A stretch of DNA of 64,000 nt from UBA2227 sp036677505 (lineage in GTDB: Bacteria > Bacillota_I > Bacilli_A > Erysipelotrichales > Erysipelotrichaceae). Shown one piece after another: positions 59,820 through 64,000 of this stretch (its first letter is position 1; the number at the start of each line of letters is the position of its first letter). The stretch covers positions 41,248 through 105,247 of the forward strand of contig JAVBWK010000009.1 of assembly GCA_036677505.1 (NCBI GenBank). Direction: 5' to 3'. Position numbers and translations under genes: made by a program. The notes under the pieces are model-generated. The model was given only the letters and a program-made list of their open reading frames with translations, ran no database searches and had not been told where the DNA came from.

Positions 59820-60980
59820 ATGAATTTATCAGACACCTTTGCCATGCAAATGGTTGAAGAGTTGAGCACAATCATTCACCAACACATCAATCTGATCGAT
59901 AAAGACGGACAGATCATCGCATCGACCGATAAATCAAGAATCGGCAGCTGTCATATGGGAGCTAAGAAAATGATCGAGGAAGGATTGCCGTTTTTAATCA
60001 TTGATTCAGATACGGAGTATATCGGTTCAAAGAAAGGGGTCAATCTTCCGATCGTCGTCGATGAAGAGATCGTCGGAGTCATCGGTATTACCGGAGATCG
60101 CAAGGACGTAGAGAAATACGGTGAGATCATCCGCAAATTTACGGAAATGTACATTCGGGATGAGAATCTGAAACAGTCGAAACAGCAGGATGAGAAAATC
60201 CGAAGCCGCTTCTTAGAAAACTGGCTGATCAATCCCAATTTCGTATTGGAAAGCAATTTTCGTGACACAGCGACGGCTTTAGGCGTGGATATCAATTTGC
60301 CCAGGCGGGTATTGTTGGTTACTTTGCTTTCCGATGATGGCGCAGATGTCAAAAAGAATCAGCACAAGCTGGATGAAGCCTCGCGTTACTTACGCAGTAC
60401 TTTGTGCGACCGTCCCGGCTGTTATTATTTGCGCATCGGTACACGACTGGTATTTTTGGTTCCGGAAGTCTCGGATGATCGGCTCAAAGAGAAGTGTACT
60501 AAAATCGTTGAAAATATCGAGTGGAATTATCAGATCAAAGTCCGCATGGGACTTGACGATCGTACATGGCACTACAAGCAGTTTCATCAGGCGTATGTGC
60601 AGGCTCAGAAAGCTTTGACATCGGCCATGATGATCCAGCATCGGCCGTTAGTGAGATACAAAGACCTAAACATCGAGCTCTTTTTGTACGAGATTCCCCA
60701 AGCCATCCGACAGGAATTTATCGACAAGATATTTGTCGGATTGTCACAAAATGAAATCGGTGAAATGATCCATGTTCTGGAAACCCTGTATGCAAATGAC
60801 GGGTCGATTGAAAAAACAGCTGCCCAATTGTTTATTCATAAAAACACGTTACAATATAAACTGAATAAACTTTTCGAGATAACCGGTCATAATCCGCGTC
60901 ACTGTCATGGGATTCCGCTGTACTATCTGGCCATGGCCTTTTATAAAAATCATCGATATAGTATGCATAACAAAATATAA
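59820..60980 (+). CDS. cdaR: CdaR-family sugar diacid/glycerate regulator
   Basis: 386 aa, AGAGGT before ATG. N-terminal diacid_rec domain ('SDTFAMQMVEELSTIIHQHINLIDKDGQIIASTDKSRIGSCHMGAKKMIEEGLP... GVNLPIVVDEEIVGVIGITGDRKDVEKYGEIIRKF') and C-terminal PucR-type helix-turn-helix ('LETLYANDGSIEKTAAQLFIHKNTLQYKLNKLFEITGHNPR'). In E. coli CdaR activates glycerate/galactarate genes; here a GntP permease and glycerate kinase follow in the same direction. Confidence 0.93.
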   Translation: MNLSDTFAMQMVEELSTIIHQHINLIDKDGQIIASTDKSRIGSCHMGAKKMIEEGLPFLIIDSDTEYIGSKKGVNLPIVVDEEIVGVIGITGDRKDVEKYGEIIRKFTEMYIRDENLKQSKQQDEKIRSRFLENWLINPNFVLESNFRDTATALGVDINLPRRVLLVTLLSDDGADVKKNQHKLDEASRYLRSTLCDRPGCYYLRIGTRLVFLVPEVSDDRLKEKCTKIVENIEWNYQIKVRMGLDDRTWHYKQFHQAYVQAQKALTSAMMIQHRPLVRYKDLNIELFLYEIPQAIRQEFIDKIFVGLSQNEIGEMIHVLETLYANDGSIEKTAAQLFIHKNTLQYKLNKLFEITGHNPRHCHGIPLYYLAMAFYKNHRYSMHNKI

Positions 60981-61027
60981 CGCTTACATTTAGTTTGCAT
61001 GCCATTACATTCTGTCAAGACATTTCC

Positions 61028-61033
61028 TATAAT
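61028..61033 (+). promoter_or_regulatory. -10 TATAAT before GntP gene
   Basis: TATAAT at 61028-61033 with a poor -35 (TTACAT, 17-base spacer), as expected for a gene that needs an activator such as CdaR. An AACAC/GTGTT hairpin follows (61046-61061). Confidence 0.5.
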
Positions 61034-61078
61034 TGTCATAGGAGAACACTTTTCACGTGTTAACAGGAGGAAAAAATC

Positions 61079-62491
61079 ATGACAGGTATTCCATTGATCA
61101 TCACCTTTGTTATCTCGATCATCGTAATGATCTTCGCGATTTCAAAATTCAAAGTCCATCCGTTTTTAGCCATTATGGGCGTCGCCTTGTTACTGGCCAT
61201 CATCGTCGGTATCCCGTTGGTCGACATTGCGGCTACAGATACCGTACCAGCCAAACAAGGGATCGCTACGATCATCGGCGCCGGCTTCAGCGGTACTTTC
61301 AGCAGTATTGGTATCGTTATCATTTTGGGTGCATTGGTAGGCACCTTGCTCGAAAGAACCGGAGCCGCCATCAAACTGGCGGATATGGTCGTACATTTGG
61401 TCGGCAAAAAACGTCCGGAACTTGCTATCATGATTATGGGATGGATCGTATCGATTCCGGTGTTCTGTGACAGCGGATTCGTAATCCTTGATCCGATCCG
61501 TAAAGCGTTGCGTCGTCGTACCCAGGCATCCAGCGTAGCTATGACTGTTGCGCTATCAGCCGGTTTATATGCTTCTCACGTATTGATCCCCCCGACACCG
61601 GGTCCGATCGCAGCTGCCGGTTCTGCCGGATTAGCAGATAATCTGATATTGGTCATGGGTATGGGAGCGTTGATTTCGATTCCGGCATTGATCGCTGCTT
61701 ATTTCTATGCCATGTATATCGGTAAGAAGATCAAGACACCTGAAGATGCAGAAGATTCTACATTGGTTTCACAGACGTATGAGCAGCTTGTTGCCGAATA
61801 TGGCAAACTGCCAAGCGGATTTGCGGCGTTATCTCCGATTCTGACACCGATTTTACTGATGGCCATCAGCTCGATCGTCGTTGCATTCAAGATGACAGGT
61901 GCATTTGTTCCGGTCATCCGATTCTTGGGTAATCCGGTCATCGCTTTGACCGTGGGCTTGCTGTTTGGTATTTACTTGCTGTTTGCATCCGGTAAGATGG
62001 AAGAATTCAATGGTTTGACCAATGACACACTGAAAATCGTCGGGCCGATTCTGTTTGTGACTGCAGCCGGCGGTGTGTTGGGCCGTGTTATTGCTTCGGC
62101 CGGTTTCGTTGAATATATCAAAGCAAATGCTTCGGCCATTGCCACGGTAGGAATATTCTTCCCGTTCATCATTTCTGCGATTCTGAAGACTGCTCAAGGT
62201 TCATCGACGGTTGCAATCGTTACGACTGCCGGAATTTTGGGAAGCTATGCTGCAACAGATTCACTGATGGTTGCCTTGGGATTAAACAATCCGGTGTTGG
62301 CTGCTTTGGCTGTCATGGCCATCGGCGCCGGTTCTATGACCGTCTCGCATGCTAATGACAGTTATTTCTGGGTCGTTACTAACTTTGGGCAGATGAAAGC
62401 CGAAGATGGCTATCTGACGCAAACCGCAGTAACGTTGGTTATGGGTATCGCTGCGATGGCAGGAATATTCGCAGTTTCATTGTTCTTCTAG
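61079..62491 (+). CDS. GntP-family permease, probable glycerate/gluconate transporter
   Basis: 470 aa, ACAGGAGG before ATG. About twelve to fourteen membrane segments. 'HPFLAIMGVALLLAIIVGIPLV', 'GFSGTFSSIGIVIILGALVGTLLERTGAAIKLADMVV', 'GWIVSIPVFCDSGFVIL', 'SHVLIPPTPGPIAAAGSAGL' and 'GSMTVSHANDSYFWVV' are GntP landmarks. Next to glycerate kinase and CdaR, so import of glycerate or a related hydroxy acid is most likely. Confidence 0.93.
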   Translation: MTGIPLIITFVISIIVMIFAISKFKVHPFLAIMGVALLLAIIVGIPLVDIAATDTVPAKQGIATIIGAGFSGTFSSIGIVIILGALVGTLLERTGAAIKLADMVVHLVGKKRPELAIMIMGWIVSIPVFCDSGFVILDPIRKALRRRTQASSVAMTVALSAGLYASHVLIPPTPGPIAAAGSAGLADNLILVMGMGALISIPALIAAYFYAMYIGKKIKTPEDAEDSTLVSQTYEQLVAEYGKLPSGFAALSPILTPILLMAISSIVVAFKMTGAFVPVIRFLGNPVIALTVGLLFGIYLLFASGKMEEFNGLTNDTLKIVGPILFVTAAGGVLGRVIASAGFVEYIKANASAIATVGIFFPFIISAILKTAQGSSTVAIVTTAGILGSYAATDSLMVALGLNNPVLAALAVMAIGAGSMTVSHANDSYFWVVTNFGQMKAEDGYLTQTAVTLVMGIAAMAGIFAVSLFF

Positions 62492-62501
62492 TTGAAAATC
62501 A

Positions 62502-62521
62502 GGGCTAATGAAAATTAGCCC
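62502..62521 (+). promoter_or_regulatory. intergenic hairpin between GntP and glycerate kinase
   Basis: GGGCTAAT-GAAA-ATTAGCCC without a T-run; probably an mRNA stabiliser or processing stem rather than a terminator. Confidence 0.55.
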
Positions 62522-62547
62522 TTCACTAACGATCGTGAGGTCAGGTT

Positions 62548-63684
62548 ATGAAAAAAATCGTCTGTATACCCGATTCTTTTAAAGGCACTTTAAGTTCGGC
62601 GCAGGTTTGCACGATCATGGAGTCTTCTCTTCGTCAGCATTTTCCGCAAAGCGAGATCATAAAAATCGAAGTTGCAGATGGCGGGGAGGGAAGCGTCGAT
62701 GCCTTTTTGGCTGCTTTGGGCGGTGAGAAAGTTTCAGTCACCGTAAATAATCCTTACTTCGAACCGTTATCATCGTTTTACGGGATGTTAGATGGTCAGG
62801 TAGCCGTGATCGAAATGGCAGCCGCTGCCGGATTGCCGTTGGTCAGCGATCGTCCCAACCCGTACTTAACGTCAACTTTTGGTGTGGGTGAGCTGATACT
62901 CGATGCCATCAAAAGGGGATGCAAAAAAATCATTGTCGGTCTGGGCGGTTCAAGCACCAATGATGGTGGTTGCGGAGCTGCAGCTGCGGTCGGTGTTCAG
63001 TTTTATGATGCTTCAGGGAAATCCTTTATTCCGACCGGCAGTACGCTCAAAGATATCGTTCGGATTGACTTGAGTCATTTGGACCCTCAGTTGAAAGAAG
63101 TTGAAATCATCACGATGTGTGATATCGATAACCCGATGTATGGTTCTAAAGGTGCTGCCTATGTATTTGCACCTCAAAAAGGGGCTTCATCAGAAATGGT
63201 GGCAGAACTGGATAAGGGATTGCGCCATTTAGCCAGAGTCATCGAAGAATCACTCGATATTCACGTATCGACGATTTCCGGCGGCGGTGCTGCCGGTGGT
63301 ATGGGTGCCGGAATGGTTGCATTTTTCAATAGCCGGTTACAAATGGGAATTGAAACGATTTTGGATTTGGTTGAGTTTGATCGGCTGATTCAGGATGCAG
63401 ATCTGATTTTTACCGGAGAAGGGAAAATCGATTCTCAATCCTTACAAGGGAAAGTGCCGATCGGGGTGGCAAAACGGGCCAAAAAAGCCAATGTGGATGT
63501 CATCGCCGTGGTCGGTACGATCGGTGAGGACATCGAAGAAGCCTATTCACTCGGAATTACAGCCATATTCAGTATCAACCCTGCACCCAGTCCTTTTGAT
63601 CTGGCTAAGTCGAAATCAAAAGAGAATCTGGCACTGACGATGGATAATATTGCCCGGTTGCTTAAAGTGAAAGCGCATCAGTAG
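62548..63684 (+). CDS. glxK: glycerate kinase
   Basis: 378 aa, GAGG before ATG. 'KKIVCIPDSFKGTLSSAQVCTIMESSLR', 'VADGGEGSVDAFLAALGGE', 'KIIVGLGGSSTNDGGCGAAAAVGVQFYD' and 'LIFTGEGKIDSQSLQGKVPIGVAKRAK' define the GlxK/GarK family. It phosphorylates glycerate, giving 2-phosphoglycerate for glycolysis. 56 bp after the permease; a terminator overlaps its end. Confidence 0.96.
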   Translation: MKKIVCIPDSFKGTLSSAQVCTIMESSLRQHFPQSEIIKIEVADGGEGSVDAFLAALGGEKVSVTVNNPYFEPLSSFYGMLDGQVAVIEMAAAAGLPLVSDRPNPYLTSTFGVGELILDAIKRGCKKIIVGLGGSSTNDGGCGAAAAVGVQFYDASGKSFIPTGSTLKDIVRIDLSHLDPQLKEVEIITMCDIDNPMYGSKGAAYVFAPQKGASSEMVAELDKGLRHLARVIEESLDIHVSTISGGGAAGGMGAGMVAFFNSRLQMGIETILDLVEFDRLIQDADLIFTGEGKIDSQSLQGKVPIGVAKRAKKANVDVIAVVGTIGEDIEEAYSLGITAIFSINPAPSPFDLAKSKSKENLALTMDNIARLLKVKAHQ

Positions 63685-63694
63685 ATGCGCTTTT
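63670..63694 (+). terminator. terminator of glycerate cluster
   Basis: AAAGCGCATC-AGTA-GATGCGCTTT then T, starting inside the coding end. Confidence 0.8.
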
Positions 63695-63795
63695 GAATAT
63701 ACTATGCAAGAATGATTTAAATTAAACATATAATATGCATTTCTTTAAGAAGAACGACATAAAAAGACAAAATTCGACGGATTTTCAAGTTAATC

Positions 63796-63823
63796 TTTAC
63801 ATAAATTATGTATTGTGTATAAT
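63796..63823 (+). promoter_or_regulatory. promoter of terminal leader RNA
   Basis: TTTACA, 16-base spacer, TATAAT. Confidence 0.7.
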
Positions 63824-63829
63824 ATAAGT

Positions 63830-63943
63830 GTGTGGTTTATATGATTGCACAGTGTGTGTGGGGAGAGATAGAGATGCAAGCATCTCTCAGACTGTAGACA
63901 AATACGGGGTTAAAAATTCATATGAATTTCTAACTCCGTTTTT
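63830..63943 (+). ncRNA. structured leader RNA ending in a terminator
   Basis: From the likely start near 63830 the RNA can pair ACAGT (63850 region) with ACTGT (63890 region) around a GAGATGC-AA-GCATCTC hairpin. It ends in a terminator CGGGGTTA / TAACTCCG (63905-63938) with an inner AAATTCATATGAATTT palindrome and five T. No class recognised. It could be an attenuator for the gene that begins near the window end, or a small RNA. Confidence 0.5.
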
Positions 63944-63980
63944 CTTTGGGAAAACAAGCGGCAGAGGTGATGAAACAGAG

Positions 63981-64000
63981 ATGAGATCGAAGAGTTTGAC
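63981..64000 (+). CDS. start of a gene running off the window
   Basis: ATG 63981 follows GAGGTG at 11 bases; only six codons are visible (MRSKSL). The ATG at 63970 is closed by a stop after four codons. Too little for any function. Confidence 0.3.

Noticed and set aside
1..64000. CRISPR arrays, prophage structural genes, integrase or attachment sites
   Set aside because: No short spaced repeats, capsid/tail genes, integrase or tRNA-linked direct repeats seen at the visible island edge; the left edge is outside the window.

Overview
The window looks like a chromosomal segment of a low-to-moderate GC Bacillota (Firmicutes). Evidence: Spo0A, CcpA-type cre sites around glycerol genes, SAM (S-box) and c-di-GMP-I riboswitches, intrinsic terminators, strong GGAGG ribosome sites, and a lone GluRS beside a tRNA-Gln. 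A Lin0368-type glycerol transporter pair next to glpK suggests a relative of Erysipelotrichia, but that placement is only a guess.

Region 1 (1-19.65 kb) is an AT-rich accessory island, all on the + strand. It encodes a DUF2075 helicase (cut by the window start), a PLD-like/SF2 helicase, a 53-aa protein, a DndD/Rad50-like ATPase, a 176-aa unknown and an EVE-like (PUA-fold) protein. A promoter inside a 15-bp inverted repeat then starts a second block: a DUF4007 protein (SspB-like), a large P-loop ATPase (SspC-like) and a PAPS-reductase/ATP-pyrophosphatase protein (SspD-like). A 554-aa unknown, an SF1 helicase with a C-terminal nuclease-like domain, a 743-aa membrane protein and an 85-aa protein follow. 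The most economical reading is a single-strand phosphorothioate (Ssp-type) anti-phage locus with helicase/ATPase effectors and no cysteine desulfurase of its own. The EVE-like protein and the 554-aa protein end in nearly the same C-terminal peptide.

Region 2 (19.65-32.5 kb) begins with two tandem SAM riboswitches, the first followed by a terminator and the second overlapping the Shine-Dalgarno of two unknown genes. Then come housekeeping genes: GNAT, phosphatase, MmcQ/YjbR, tRNA-Gln divergent from gltX, a DEAD-box helicase, a ZIP transporter, an AraC/GyrI regulator, a metallo-hydrolase, and the UPF0261/Tm-1-like plus phosphoenolpyruvate-hydrolase-family pair.

Region 3 (32.5-46 kb): a complete ISL3-family element (23-bp imperfect inverted repeats, 8-bp target duplication) sits in the last codons of the PEP-hydrolase-like gene and rewrites its C-terminus. 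Beyond it are a second MBL protein, a SIS protein, a PadR-MFS-chromate transporter set, two radical SAM proteins, an Lrp-aminotransferase pair, Nif3-like, CPBP protease and Gfo/Idh/MocA genes.

Region 4 (45-55 kb): a secreted Ig-like/CAP protein is preceded by three tandem c-di-GMP-I riboswitches. A flavodoxin/FMN-binding pair follows, then glycerol uptake and kinase genes behind a cre site and a structured leader, spo0A, and a three-gene glycerol-3-phosphate oxidation operon whose promoter spacer carries a cre site.

Region 5 (54.4-64 kb): a D-2-hydroxyacid dehydrogenase, a NERD-helicase, rmuC, an EamA exporter, a 37-aa membrane peptide, and a CdaR - GntP permease - glycerate kinase cluster probably for glycerate use. 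The window ends in a structured, terminator-bearing leader RNA before a gene that runs off the end.
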